The notes beneath the pieces are model-generated. The model saw only the letters and a program-made list of their open reading frames with translations. It was not told the origin of the DNA and ran no database searches. A stretch of DNA of 64,000 nt from positions 2,046,001 through 2,110,000 of the forward strand of contig NZ_CP072801.1 of NCBI RefSeq assembly GCF_017901135.1, in the 5' to 3' direction. How positions within the stretch are numbered: position 1 is the first letter of the stretch; each line of letters opens with the position of its first letter. This stretch comes from Thiothrix litoralis. GTDB taxonomy: Bacteria; Pseudomonadota; Gammaproteobacteria; Thiotrichales; Thiotrichaceae. A program made the position numbers and the translations under genes. Positions 1-8,703 of this stretch are shown here, piece by piece.

Positions 1-1310
1 TGCGGGAACATATCCATCACCCCTGCCCCCACCAAGCGATAGCCATGCTCATGCACCAATTCGTAAGTATCCCGCGCCAGCGTTGCCGGGTCACACGACA
101 CATACACAATCCGCCCCGCGTTGAGCTTGCCGAAATGGGCAATGATTTCTTTCGCACCCGCGCGTGGCGGGTCAAGCAAAATCTTGTCGTAGCGATTTTT
201 CTTCAACCACGGCTCATGCTGCAAGTTGTCGCCCATCAGGTTACAAACGTGGTAATCGGTATTCATGATGCCATTGGCGTGAGCCGCAGCACGGGCGCGT
301 TCCACCATCGTCTGTTCGCCTTCCACGCCGATGACCTGAGCAGCGACTCGCGCCAATGGCAGGGTGAAGTTGCCTAAGCCGCAGAATAAATCCAGCACAG
401 TGTCCGTTGGTTCAGGCGCAAGCAATTCCAACGCACGCGCTACCATCTTGCGGTTCAGCGGCTGGTTGACCTGAATGAAATCCAGCGGCATGAAGCCCAC
501 TTTGGTGTTGAATTGCGGGTGTTCGTAATACAACGCCGGGTTTTCCGGCCAGATACAATGGACAGTTTCTGGGCCTTTCGGCTGCAAATAGATCTGATAA
601 TTAAATTGCTTGCCAAACGCTAACAACTTTTCAGTATCGCCTTCAGAAAGCTCTTCCATGTGACGGAAAATCAGCGCGGTGGCATTGTCGCCATCCCCCA
701 CCGCCACTTCGATTTGCGGGAGAGATTCGCGGGCATCCAGACTGGCAATCAGTGCTTGAAAGTCGAGCAAGTGTTCACCAAGGCTGGGATGCAGGATTTC
801 GCAGCGATTGAGTTCGGCGAGAAAGCCACCTTCTTTTTCGCGAAAGCCGACCAGCGCCTTGTCTTTTTTGCGTACCCACTTTGCACCGAGACGGGCTTTG
901 CGGCGGTATGCCCAACCCTCAGCGGTGAGTGGCGCAAACACGGTTTCTGGCTCGGCTTTGCCAATGTGCTTGAGGTTGTCGAGCATGGCACGTTGTTTGT
1001 AGCGGATTTGCGCTTCGAGGGAGATGTGTTGCCAGCTACACGCGCCACATACGCCGAAATGTTCGCAACGCGGTTCAACCCGATCCGGCGAAGGGCTGAG
1101 GATGGTTTCAACCTTGCCGATGTCGTGCTTGGGCTTGTGCGAGGTGTAACGGAAGGCGACGGTTTCACCCGGCAATGCGCCGTCGATGAACACGGTTTTA
1201 CCCTCAATGTGAGTAACACCTTGGCCTTCAAGGGTTAGCGATTCAATGGTAGTTTCAATCAGCGGGCTGTTTTGAATACCCTTGGGTTTTCTGTTTCTGT
1301 GTCGGCTCAT
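1..1310 (-). CDS. rlmD: 23S rRNA (uracil-5-)-methyltransferase RlmD, 3' end beyond window
   Basis: Predicted SAM-dependent methyltransferase that makes m5U in 23S rRNA (U1939 in E. coli). Residues near 80-90 show the Fe-S ligand cluster CEHFGVCGACSW. Near the left edge, SCDPATLARD contains the catalytic cysteine, and the last visible residues, MDMFP, lie close to the normal C-terminus, so only some 15 residues should be missing. The N-terminal TRAM-like region (IESLTLEGQGV) is present. The ATG at 1308-1310 overlaps the TGA of the upstream exonuclease gene as ATGA, so translation is probably coupled. Family assignment is firm; the end lies outside the window. Confidence 0.95.
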   Translation of the reverse strand, partial: MSRHRNRKPKGIQNSPLIETTIESLTLEGQGVTHIEGKTVFIDGALPGETVAFRYTSHKPKHDIGKVETILSPSPDRVEPRCEHFGVCGACSWQHISLEAQIRYKQRAMLDNLKHIGKAEPETVFAPLTAEGWAYRRKARLGAKWVRKKDKALVGFREKEGGFLAELNRCEILHPSLGEHLLDFQALIASLDARESLPQIEVAVGDGDNATALIFRHMEELSEGDTEKLLAFGKQFNYQIYLQPKGPETVHCIWPENPALYYEHPQFNTKVGFMPLDFIQVNQPLNRKMVARALELLAPEPTDTVLDLFCGLGNFTLPLARVAAQVIGVEGEQTMVERARAAAHANGIMNTDYHVCNLMGDNLQHEPWLKKNRYDKILLDPPRAGAKEIIAHFGKLNAGRIVYVSCDPATLARDTYELVHEHGYRLVGAGVMDMFP

Positions 1311-2086
1311 GCACCCGCCTCCCATGCGGCTTCAAACGCTTGTAAATGTTCCTTGCCAGACGCTTGCAGGTGTTTGCGCACCAGTTCGCATTCGCTGTTG
1401 TATTTGTCGATGAGGATGTGTCCGCGCAGCAGTTGGAAGCGTAGGTACACCAGCCAAGTATTCAACACGTCCGTTTCGCAGTAGTTACGGATGTCGGCGA
1501 GTTTGCCTTCCTGATAGGCATCCCAGACTTTTGCGCCGCTCATGCCCATTTTGCCGGGGAAACCGAACAGGGTCGCGAGTTCATCCAGTGGAGCGTTGGC
1601 ACGTCCGCTGTAGAGTGCCAGCAAATCCATCAGGTCGGTGTGGCGCGTGTGGTAGCGGCTGATGTAATTGTTCCACTTGAAGCTGCTGTCGTCTTCGCCC
1701 ATGTCCCAGTAACGCGGGGCGCAGATTTTGTGTTTCATGGCGCGGTAATGGATCACCGGCAGGTCGAAACCACTGCCGTTCCACGACACGATGGTGGGCG
1801 TGTAGCGGTCGATGCCGTCGAAGAAACGTTGCAGGATTTCTTTTTCATCGGCAGATTCATCTCCTAGCGTCCAAACTTTGAAGTCATCGCCTTTGCCACG
1901 AAACGTGACGGAAATCGCCACGATTTTGTGCAGGTGATGCGCCAAAAATTCTGTGCCATTTTTTTGGAAACGCAGGTGGTACATGGCTTTAGCAATGCCG
2001 TCAGCATCCAAATCGCCAAGGTCATAAAGTTTGCGCCCGCCTTCAATGTCGGGGATGGTTTCGATGTCGAAAACTAAGGTGTTCAT
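1307..2086 (-). CDS. Predicted 3'-5' exonuclease, DnaQ-like (PolB-type exo domain)
   Basis: Soluble 259-residue protein of the PF10108-type 3'-5' exonuclease family. It shows the DEDDy exonuclease signature: FDIETIP (Exo I, D7 and E9), VSWNGSGFDLPVI (Exo II) and YCETD (Exo III, Tyr variant). It should trim DNA or RNA 3' ends in a two-metal reaction; the true substrate is unknown. Its stop overlaps the rlmD start by 4 bp, so the two are one translational unit. It is the first gene on the housekeeping side of the defence island, separated by about 50 bp from the next gene upstream. Confidence 0.85.
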   Translation of the reverse strand: MNTLVFDIETIPDIEGGRKLYDLGDLDADGIAKAMYHLRFQKNGTEFLAHHLHKIVAISVTFRGKGDDFKVWTLGDESADEKEILQRFFDGIDRYTPTIVSWNGSGFDLPVIHYRAMKHKICAPRYWDMGEDDSSFKWNNYISRYHTRHTDLMDLLALYSGRANAPLDELATLFGFPGKMGMSGAKVWDAYQEGKLADIRNYCETDVLNTWLVYLRFQLLRGHILIDKYNSECELVRKHLQASGKEHLQAFEAAWEAGA

Positions 2087-2136
2087 GATTATCCTTTATA
2101 GCGGCAGGCTAAAACCGAGTTTTGGTACGGCATTGG

Positions 2137-2580
2137 TCATGCTGAAAATGTCTCATCATCAAACATCGGAGCATAGTCCTTTCGGTTAGATACGCAGGCA
2201 GAGGGGCAGTTTACACACCCATCCAACAAACGCCCCCATGCATTACCCGTACAATCCAGCAGTTCATTAAGCGTTTTGTCATTCAGGTTCGGAAAGGCAG
2301 CTTCCACATGGGCATGGCTGATTTCCATATCCGGTATTTGTCCGTTTAGCTTTTTCAACACCGTGCTTTGCAATAGGGTTGCCAGCCTGATACAGGATTG
2401 ATTGAAACTTGCTTGTGTATAGCCATGCTTTGACAAGTACTTTTTGAGTTTATTGGGTACGGCCACATCAATTTCACTGGCCAGTTCAAAGGCAAACCAG
2501 TTGAACTTGGTCTTATCCTTACGGGTCTTGGCAAAGTGAATCGGTTTGATTGTTGAGAAATCGGTATTCGGGTTTGTCAT
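2137..2580 (-). CDS. Hypothetical protein with C-terminal Cys cluster
   Basis: I do not recognise this 147-residue protein. It is soluble and mostly helical by eye, with no signal peptide. Near the C-terminus CVNCPSAC (C122, C125, C129) could bind a metal or an Fe-S cluster if a fourth ligand comes from elsewhere, for instance the cysteine in LLDCTGNAW. Its start overlaps the stop of the preceding 84-residue gene as ATGA, so the two are probably made together. Both lie just downstream of the SNF2 gene in the same direction, which suggests membership of the island operon, but no function can be assigned. Confidence 0.6.
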   Translation of the reverse strand: MTNPNTDFSTIKPIHFAKTRKDKTKFNWFAFELASEIDVAVPNKLKKYLSKHGYTQASFNQSCIRLATLLQSTVLKKLNGQIPDMEISHAHVEAAFPNLNDKTLNELLDCTGNAWGRLLDGCVNCPSACVSNRKDYAPMFDDETFSA

Positions 2581-2831
2581 GGTTTCCCTTTCACTCCTGA
2601 CTGCCGCGCCTCACACATGGATTTCATGCGCTCGAACACTAGCGGTTCTAGCCCAGACAATGAGGATTTGCGGGGCTGACGACCAAGATTTTCGGCCGTA
2701 TAGCGTTCTGTCAGTGCTTCCAAAGCACACATGACGGCATAGTCAGACAAAACGGAATTTTCTTTATAGACGGAAACGATAGCAAATTCGATATTTTGCA
2801 GTACGTCCTGATATTGCTCTTCAACTTTCAT
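2577..2831 (-). CDS. Small hypothetical protein
   Basis: Unrecognised 84-residue, mainly helical protein, acidic at the start (MKVEEQYQDVLQ) and basic at the end (ARQSGVKGKP). It has no membrane segment or signal peptide. It starts about 60 bp after the SNF2 gene ends and overlaps the following 147-residue gene by 4 bp. The tight pairing suggests the two products act together, possibly as a small complex serving the SNF2/JetD operon. That is inference from position only. Confidence 0.55.
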   Translation of the reverse strand: MKVEEQYQDVLQNIEFAIVSVYKENSVLSDYAVMCALEALTERYTAENLGRQPRKSSLSGLEPLVFERMKSMCEARQSGVKGKP

Positions 2832-2891
2832 GGTATCTCCGACAGGGTTGAATTAGGGATAGGGTTTTACCAAAGAAATGGTTACACTGTT

Positions 2892-5800
2892 TCAAACTCC
2901 ACCCCGGATCATTTCCAGCATATCCTTCGCCGACAGCTTCCCGCTGGCATCGCTGCCTTCCAGCAAACTGTCTGCTAAATCGCGCTTAAGGGCGTGCAGT
3001 TTAACAATTTTTTCTTCAATGGTATTTTCCGCCACCAGCCGATAGACCGTCACGGGGCGTTGCTGCCCAATGCGGTGCGCCCGGTCAGAGGCTTGGTCTT
3101 CCACCGCCGGATTCCACCACGGATCCATGTGAATGACATAATCCGCCGCCGTCAGGTTCAGCCCAAAACCGCCCGCTTTAAGGCTGATGAGGAAAATGTC
3201 GCCCTCACCACGCTGGAAAGCATCCACCCGTTCCTTGCGTTGCTCCATCGGGGTCGAACCATCCAGGTATTGGTAGTGGATGCCCTGCCCATCCAACCAT
3301 TCGCGCAACAGCGTTAAGTGTTTGACGAACTGGCTGAACACCAGCGCCTTGTGCTGGTTTTCGCGCAATTCCAGCACCAGTTCGCCGAATGCCTGCAATT
3401 TGCTGGACGGCAAGGCGCTGCCCGGCATCGCCAATTGCGGGTGGCAAGCGGCAAGGCGCAGGCGAGTAATTTCCGCCAACACTTGCAGATGCTTGTTGTC
3501 ACCATCAGCCGTTTCTTCGGTAAGGCGTTCCAACGCTTGCTGGCGCAAGGCTTCATACAGCGCCATTTCCGCATCACTCAAGCTCACCGATAAAGTGATC
3601 TCGGTACGCGGTGGCAATTCTTGCAACACCTGATTTTTGGTACGCCGCAACATGAAAGGTTGCACCAGTTTTTTCAGGGCATGGCGGCTCTTGTCGTCGT
3701 GGTCACGTTCAATCGGGGTCTGGAAGCGTTCGCCGAACTTTTGCTGCGAGAACAACAGCCCCGGATTGAGGAAACGGAACAAACTCCACAATTCACCCAG
3801 ATGGTTTTCAATTGGCGTACCCGTGGTGACAAGGCGGAAATCACCCTGCAACTGGTAAGCGGCCTGAGTACGCTTGGTGTTGGCATTCTTGATCGCTTGC
3901 GCTTCGTCCAGCACGATGGTTGTCCAACGGATTCTCTGGAACGCTTCCGCATCTTGCTGCAACAAACCGTAGCTGGCAATCAGCAAATCGTGCGGTTGCA
4001 AATCATCCAGCATCGCTTGGCGGTCTTTGCCGCGATAAAACACCGGGCGCAAGCTGGGGGCAAAGCGTTGGCATTCACTGAACCAGTTGTTGCACACCGA
4101 CACCGGGGCAACCACCAAGGCCGCGCCCTTGTCGGCACGCGCCAGCAGCAAACCCAGCGTCTGCACGGTTTTGCCCAGCCCCATGTCGTCTGCCAGACAA
4201 CCGCCCACGCCCCATTCCGCCAAACGCATCATCCAGCGGAAACCGTCAGTCTGGTAATCACGCAATTCCGCCTGCAAGTTGGTGGGAACAACAGGCTGGC
4301 TTTCACGGACGTTTTTCAACTTGATGACTTGCGCTTTCCAATGCTTATCGGCTTCCAGTTTCCCGGCTTCGTCGATGAAATCTTCCAGCGCCATACCTGC
4401 GAGTGCGCCGACTTTCAGCCCATTTTTGCCAGCGGTTTCGGCATAGGCGCGTAAAGTATCGAGCTTTTTCTGGAATTGGCGTGTCAGGGTGAGGAATTGC
4501 CCATCGGCGAGTTGCACGAAGCGACCAGTCGCGGCTTGGCTAAGATCAAGCAATTGGCGCAGGGTCAGGACGAGGTTTTCATCCACGTATAGCTTGCCGT
4601 CAATGTCAAACCAGTCGCCGGACTGTTTGATCTTGAGCGAGAGGTTGTTGCCGCTGACTTGCTGGGTGATGCGCAGCTTTTCGCCTTCCGGCCAAGCCAG
4701 TGTTACCTTGTCACCGAGGGCGTGGAGTTGTTGCAGGGCTTCGAGGCATTGTTCGGGGTCGTCCAGCATTAAGTCGTCGCTGGGGTCTTCCCACATTGCC
4801 AAAGCGGGGCAATCTTGCAGCAAACTATCCGCCTGTTTACGCTCTTGCTTGAGGTTGCGGGTGGTTTTGAGCAGCTTGCGGTCGACTTCGGTCATGGCAT
4901 TACTGCGCCCGCTACCCGGCGGGAAAATAGGGCCGGTGTCGCCGAAGGGTTGCACGCGCATCAGCATCCGCAAACCATCGCCCCACGGCAATAAATGGAT
5001 GTGCAAACGCGGATCGGCTGCGACAGTTTCGGCGTTGTCCATACCGGCAATATCGGACTGGATGGTGATCAGCGGAGCAAGCGCGGTCAAGGTTTGGCGC
5101 ACACTGGCTTCAGCCTCGATGGGAACGAGCAAGCCGTCTTTGCCGAGGATGCCGTGTAGTTGCAATACACTGGCAGTGAGTTTGTAGAGTTTGAGTTGCA
5201 GGGTGGTTTCTTCCACCGCGAAATAGCTGTCAGGTTTGTGAGTCCCGCTGCCATTAGGCAGTTCGGGGAACAGCTTGATGCGCAATTTTCCACCTTCCTT
5301 GAGGATCAGCAGTTCTTCCCTACCCTGCTGGATGTCGAGCGGGGAATTGAGCGCATCCATCCAAAAAACGCGCGGATGCCCAATCAAGTGCGCCCACACG
5401 TCGTTGATATTCAGTTCATAACTCTGTGCGTAGTAGCCGTAGTAGTCATTGGTAATCTCTCGGCAAATACGGCGGTCTTCCTCTGATAACGCCGAAACGG
5501 TTTCTGGCTCAGTTGCCAAGCGTTTCATGGCGATATTGCGCCCCCCTGACCAGCCCGTTTTGGTGGCTTTTTGAAGCATGGGCGTAATCGAATAGGTGAT
5601 TTCTTGAGTGGGGTGCTTGTGTTTACCCAATGCCCACAGTACCCGCTCTACACCGACTTTGACGGTAGTGTTTTTGCTGGCGCTTGCTGTGCCGATGCGT
5701 TGCAGCGCTTGTAAACTGCGCTCCCATGCGGCTTGCGGCTGGTAGAGGCTAATCAGGGCTTGCGTACCTGCTTTGGCATGGGCGGCGGCGGACAAGTCAA

Positions 5801-7079
5801 CATACCGTGGCTTACGCTTGTCTTTGGCGGGCAGGCATTGCGCCAATACGGCGGCGTATTCGTTTGCCAGCCACGTATAGCCGATCGTGTCCATTTGCTG
5901 ATGGATTTTTACGGCATCATCCAACCACTCAACGGGTGCCACTTGCTCGACCCAATGCCTAACCACTAGCGCGATCAAAAAAGTTAGCGGGGAAAGTTGA
6001 TACGCACGCGCCGCTCCGAGTACTGGGGGTACATTCCCTGCTTGACGCAAAGTGTAAAAACGTTCCAGTAAGTTGTAGGCAAAATTTGACGAAAATTCCT
6101 TGAAATAGGCGGCAGCTTCTTTCAGGGATTTTTCCGTACCGTCCAGTAGTAAGGCGATAACGTAGAATGTTTCCAGCGGTGTGCCAAACCGGGCTTTACG
6201 GCTGCCTTGGCGTTTACGCGTCAGCTTCAAACCCGCCTGATAAATGGCAATACATTCATCACGCTTGCCTTGGGAAAACGCACGGGCGCTGGCGAATACA
6301 TGCCAGTATTCCAAACGCACCCCGGCATCGGCTGAGGGTTCAGCAACCAAGGGGCTTTCCCATTGTTGACGCTGGAACAGTTGCCAGTAATACGTGCCAC
6401 CAAACACTGTCCAGAGCGCGGCGGTATCCATCTGCTCCGCTTGCAGTAGTTGCTGGCAATGCGCCCATAACGGGCTAGCATTCTCACTGTCCTTGTCCGC
6501 TATTTTTAGATAAATCGGGGCGATAAATTGTAAGAAAATGGTTTCAGGAATAAAGGGCATCCATTCCGGGTCAAGCGGTTTTCCCCACAAGGTGAACCAC
6601 GGGTGTGGCTGGAACTTCGGGCTGTTGGCGCATTGCCGGTTAGCGTGTTCCAGCACTACCGCCAAAGTTCTGCCATTGCCCAACAATGCTTGCAAACGCA
6701 AATCACGCAAGGCTTGAGCAGCATCCACCCATATTTTCTGCCCAAAATACCTTTCCGGCTGCTCCGGGCTGAGGTGAATATTCACCACTTCTGCCAAGGC
6801 AGCGAAACGCCCTGCACGTAAACTACGCTGGGTCAGTGCATCACAGAGGGTTTCAACGCAAGCATAATTATTGCTGACGATTTTCAAGAAATCGAGACGC
6901 ACCAGTTCATCCAGCAAACGACGTAATACTTTGACATCCATCGCCACTGGAGAGAGCTTCGATAACTGCGCGGCAGATATTGGGGCGTAGATAATCGACA
7001 TGAATTCCAGCAGGTGCTGAGTACTGTCGGGTAGTTCGAGAAATTTTTTCAATTTTTTTTCGTCAAATACAGCGGTCAT
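2892..7079 (-). CDS. SNF2-family DNA translocase/helicase with long N-terminal region
   Basis: Swi2/Snf2 superfamily-2 ATPase of 1395 residues. The motor is C-terminal: motif I DMGLGKT near residue 966, motif II LDEAQ (DEAQ rather than DEAH) near 1058, and motif VI SDRAHRIGQQRP near 1333. Such motors translocate on duplex DNA to move or strip bound proteins. The first 880 or so residues begin with a possible winged helix (about 1-70) and then look like helical repeats; I recognise no catalytic domain there. The ATG overlaps the jetD stop as ATGA, so it is translated with the Wadjet nuclease. Motor assignment is firm; a role in Wadjet action is inference. Confidence 0.9.
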   Translation of the reverse strand: MTAVFDEKKLKKFLELPDSTQHLLEFMSIIYAPISAAQLSKLSPVAMDVKVLRRLLDELVRLDFLKIVSNNYACVETLCDALTQRSLRAGRFAALAEVVNIHLSPEQPERYFGQKIWVDAAQALRDLRLQALLGNGRTLAVVLEHANRQCANSPKFQPHPWFTLWGKPLDPEWMPFIPETIFLQFIAPIYLKIADKDSENASPLWAHCQQLLQAEQMDTAALWTVFGGTYYWQLFQRQQWESPLVAEPSADAGVRLEYWHVFASARAFSQGKRDECIAIYQAGLKLTRKRQGSRKARFGTPLETFYVIALLLDGTEKSLKEAAAYFKEFSSNFAYNLLERFYTLRQAGNVPPVLGAARAYQLSPLTFLIALVVRHWVEQVAPVEWLDDAVKIHQQMDTIGYTWLANEYAAVLAQCLPAKDKRKPRYVDLSAAAHAKAGTQALISLYQPQAAWERSLQALQRIGTASASKNTTVKVGVERVLWALGKHKHPTQEITYSITPMLQKATKTGWSGGRNIAMKRLATEPETVSALSEEDRRICREITNDYYGYYAQSYELNINDVWAHLIGHPRVFWMDALNSPLDIQQGREELLILKEGGKLRIKLFPELPNGSGTHKPDSYFAVEETTLQLKLYKLTASVLQLHGILGKDGLLVPIEAEASVRQTLTALAPLITIQSDIAGMDNAETVAADPRLHIHLLPWGDGLRMLMRVQPFGDTGPIFPPGSGRSNAMTEVDRKLLKTTRNLKQERKQADSLLQDCPALAMWEDPSDDLMLDDPEQCLEALQQLHALGDKVTLAWPEGEKLRITQQVSGNNLSLKIKQSGDWFDIDGKLYVDENLVLTLRQLLDLSQAATGRFVQLADGQFLTLTRQFQKKLDTLRAYAETAGKNGLKVGALAGMALEDFIDEAGKLEADKHWKAQVIKLKNVRESQPVVPTNLQAELRDYQTDGFRWMMRLAEWGVGGCLADDMGLGKTVQTLGLLLARADKGAALVVAPVSVCNNWFSECQRFAPSLRPVFYRGKDRQAMLDDLQPHDLLIASYGLLQQDAEAFQRIRWTTIVLDEAQAIKNANTKRTQAAYQLQGDFRLVTTGTPIENHLGELWSLFRFLNPGLLFSQQKFGERFQTPIERDHDDKSRHALKKLVQPFMLRRTKNQVLQELPPRTEITLSVSLSDAEMALYEALRQQALERLTEETADGDNKHLQVLAEITRLRLAACHPQLAMPGSALPSSKLQAFGELVLELRENQHKALVFSQFVKHLTLLREWLDGQGIHYQYLDGSTPMEQRKERVDAFQRGEGDIFLISLKAGGFGLNLTAADYVIHMDPWWNPAVEDQASDRAHRIGQQRPVTVYRLVAENTIEEKIVKLHALKRDLADSLLEGSDASGKLSAKDMLEMIRGGV

Positions 7080-8269
7080 GGTTCAATTTGGGTAAAAGTG
7101 GCTAAGGATTGTTGCACAGTCGTCATGGGCAAACGTTCTTGTTCCAGCCGTTGGTGGGTTTGTTGCAACTGTTGGTACAGTGCCAGTTCTGCGGGCTGTA
7201 GGTGTTGGAGTATATCAGCACAGCGGGCATTTTCCGGCTCTTCGACGCATAAATGCGCGTATTGCTGCAAGGTTGGCGTATCCATCAACAAGGATTGGGT
7301 CTGCGGAAAATAACGCCGCATCCGCGACAGAATCGAAAAACCGTGGGTATCGAGATCACCCCAGTACACGATCTGTCGGGTGTGCAACCACGGGATTTCC
7401 GCCAGTGTATCTATGCCGTAGCCCAGACCGAACATCACGATACTGCCCGGCATATCGGGAAAACTCAGGCCATTGGTCTTGTTTTCGGTCACGAACACCC
7501 GCTGGCACGGGATTTCCCATTGCGCCAATTGCGACACCGGCAAACTCATATCCGTGATGCCCGCCACCGGGCTGAGTGCAGCATCCAGCAAGCGCAGGCG
7601 CAGTAATGGCTCTTCGTATTTCAGCCCGTAACGGCGCTCGAAACCGTGCTGGCGCAGGCCGGTGCTGTCCGGGTCAAGTGCCGTTTCCGGCAATACCACA
7701 TCCAGCAATTCGCTCAGGATCGCCTTGTTCTGGCCGATAAACTTGCTGTCCACGCCGGGAATATCGAGTTCGCGCAGGTAACGTCCGGGTTGCGGATGGT
7801 GCAGAAAATAGCGGCATACCGCCAGCAGCGCAGGCCAGACCGGCTGCTGCTCCATCAGCTTGACCGGGTATTTCAGCAGCCATGCCCGCAGTGCTGGAAA
7901 CTCCACCAGCGTTTCAAGTCCAGTTTGATACAAGGCGGGGAATAACTGTTTTTTCTGGATAAAGCGCAGCAAGTCATCGCGGGTATCAAAGCTAATGGTA
8001 TGCGGCAACAATTGCGTGCCAAGCTGGCGGTGCTGCACTTCGCGGTAGCCGATGCGGAAACCGTAGCATTTCACCTCGCGGCTGGCTTGTTTCAGGGTAA
8101 GCATCCAATCACGTACCTGAGCAAACTGTTCCATTTGTGCGGAAGCATTGGGTTTGCGGAAGGGGATTTCCCACGGGAACAGGTCGCCGTTTTCCCAAGC
8201 ATCCTGCAACACGCGCCCGCTGTCCCAGAGTTTTTGGGCTTTGGTACGGATGTCAGCGGGGGTGATCAT
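7076..8269 (-). CDS. jetD: Wadjet system nuclease JetD (DUF3322/DUF2220)
   Basis: 397-residue protein with the two-part JetD architecture: an N-terminal DUF3322-like arm-binding region (about 5-190) and a C-terminal DUF2220 Toprim-like nuclease domain. Toprim acidic residues are visible in VTENKTNG (near 260) and YWGDLDTHGF (near 303). In characterised systems JetD cuts circular plasmid DNA that has been looped by the JetABC SMC complex. Here the gene is about 6 kb from jetC instead of adjacent to it. It starts 8 bp after the Trypco1 gene and overlaps the SNF2 gene by 4 bp. All expected key acidic residues appear present, so it is probably active. Confidence 0.9.
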   Translation of the reverse strand: MITPADIRTKAQKLWDSGRVLQDAWENGDLFPWEIPFRKPNASAQMEQFAQVRDWMLTLKQASREVKCYGFRIGYREVQHRQLGTQLLPHTISFDTRDDLLRFIQKKQLFPALYQTGLETLVEFPALRAWLLKYPVKLMEQQPVWPALLAVCRYFLHHPQPGRYLRELDIPGVDSKFIGQNKAILSELLDVVLPETALDPDSTGLRQHGFERRYGLKYEEPLLRLRLLDAALSPVAGITDMSLPVSQLAQWEIPCQRVFVTENKTNGLSFPDMPGSIVMFGLGYGIDTLAEIPWLHTRQIVYWGDLDTHGFSILSRMRRYFPQTQSLLMDTPTLQQYAHLCVEEPENARCADILQHLQPAELALYQQLQQTHQRLEQERLPMTTVQQSLATFTQIEP

Positions 8270-8277
8270 GTCAGCGA

Positions 8278-8631
8278 TTATGCACTTTTCTTGGGAGAAA
8301 ACTCCACAGTCACATTCACTGAGCCTTCGGCTTTGCCGCTGGTGATAAAAGGAATGCCCATTTCCCCCCCGAGGGTAATGCCGAATTCCAGCGTTACTTT
8401 TTCCACATTACCTAAAGCGGAATCTTGCAGGGCTTTGGCGGCAGTGTCGGACATGGCACGGATTACGTCGCCGAGTTTGTCCACGGCTTTGGCTGCCTGT
8501 TCTGTTATGCCTTTGTGTTCAAAACCGCTGTCTTGTGTGTCTGCTGGGGTGTCGACAAAATTGATGTTTTCAGCGATTTGCATGTAAACCATTTGTCCGT
8601 TTTCCAGTTCCATTGCTTTGAGGGTTGCCAT
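8278..8631 (-). CDS. Trypco1-type (CU044_2847 family) conflict-system protein
   Basis: Small soluble protein of 117 residues. Its C-terminal half, VTLEFGITLGGEMGIPFIT with VNVTVEFS after it, matches the trypsin-co-occurring domain 1 (Trypco1) family as I know it. These domains accompany bacterial protease/STAND conflict systems and may act as adaptors or regulators. I chose the ATG at 8629-8631 because AAAGG lies about 9 nt upstream; a longer frame back to 8796 has no ribosome site and would run into the divergent gene. It is divergent from the caspase-STAND-WD40 gene, with about 72 bp between starts, and lies 8 bp upstream of jetD. Confidence 0.7.
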   Translation of the reverse strand: MATLKAMELENGQMVYMQIAENINFVDTPADTQDSGFEHKGITEQAAKAVDKLGDVIRAMSDTAAKALQDSALGNVEKVTLEFGITLGGEMGIPFITSGKAEGSVNVTVEFSPKKSA

Positions 8632-8703
8632 CGTTGATACCTTTGGTGGTTGTGTGGTTTTCATACTATCATGAGCGCGTTTGCTGCTATAGAGAAAACC
8701 CTT

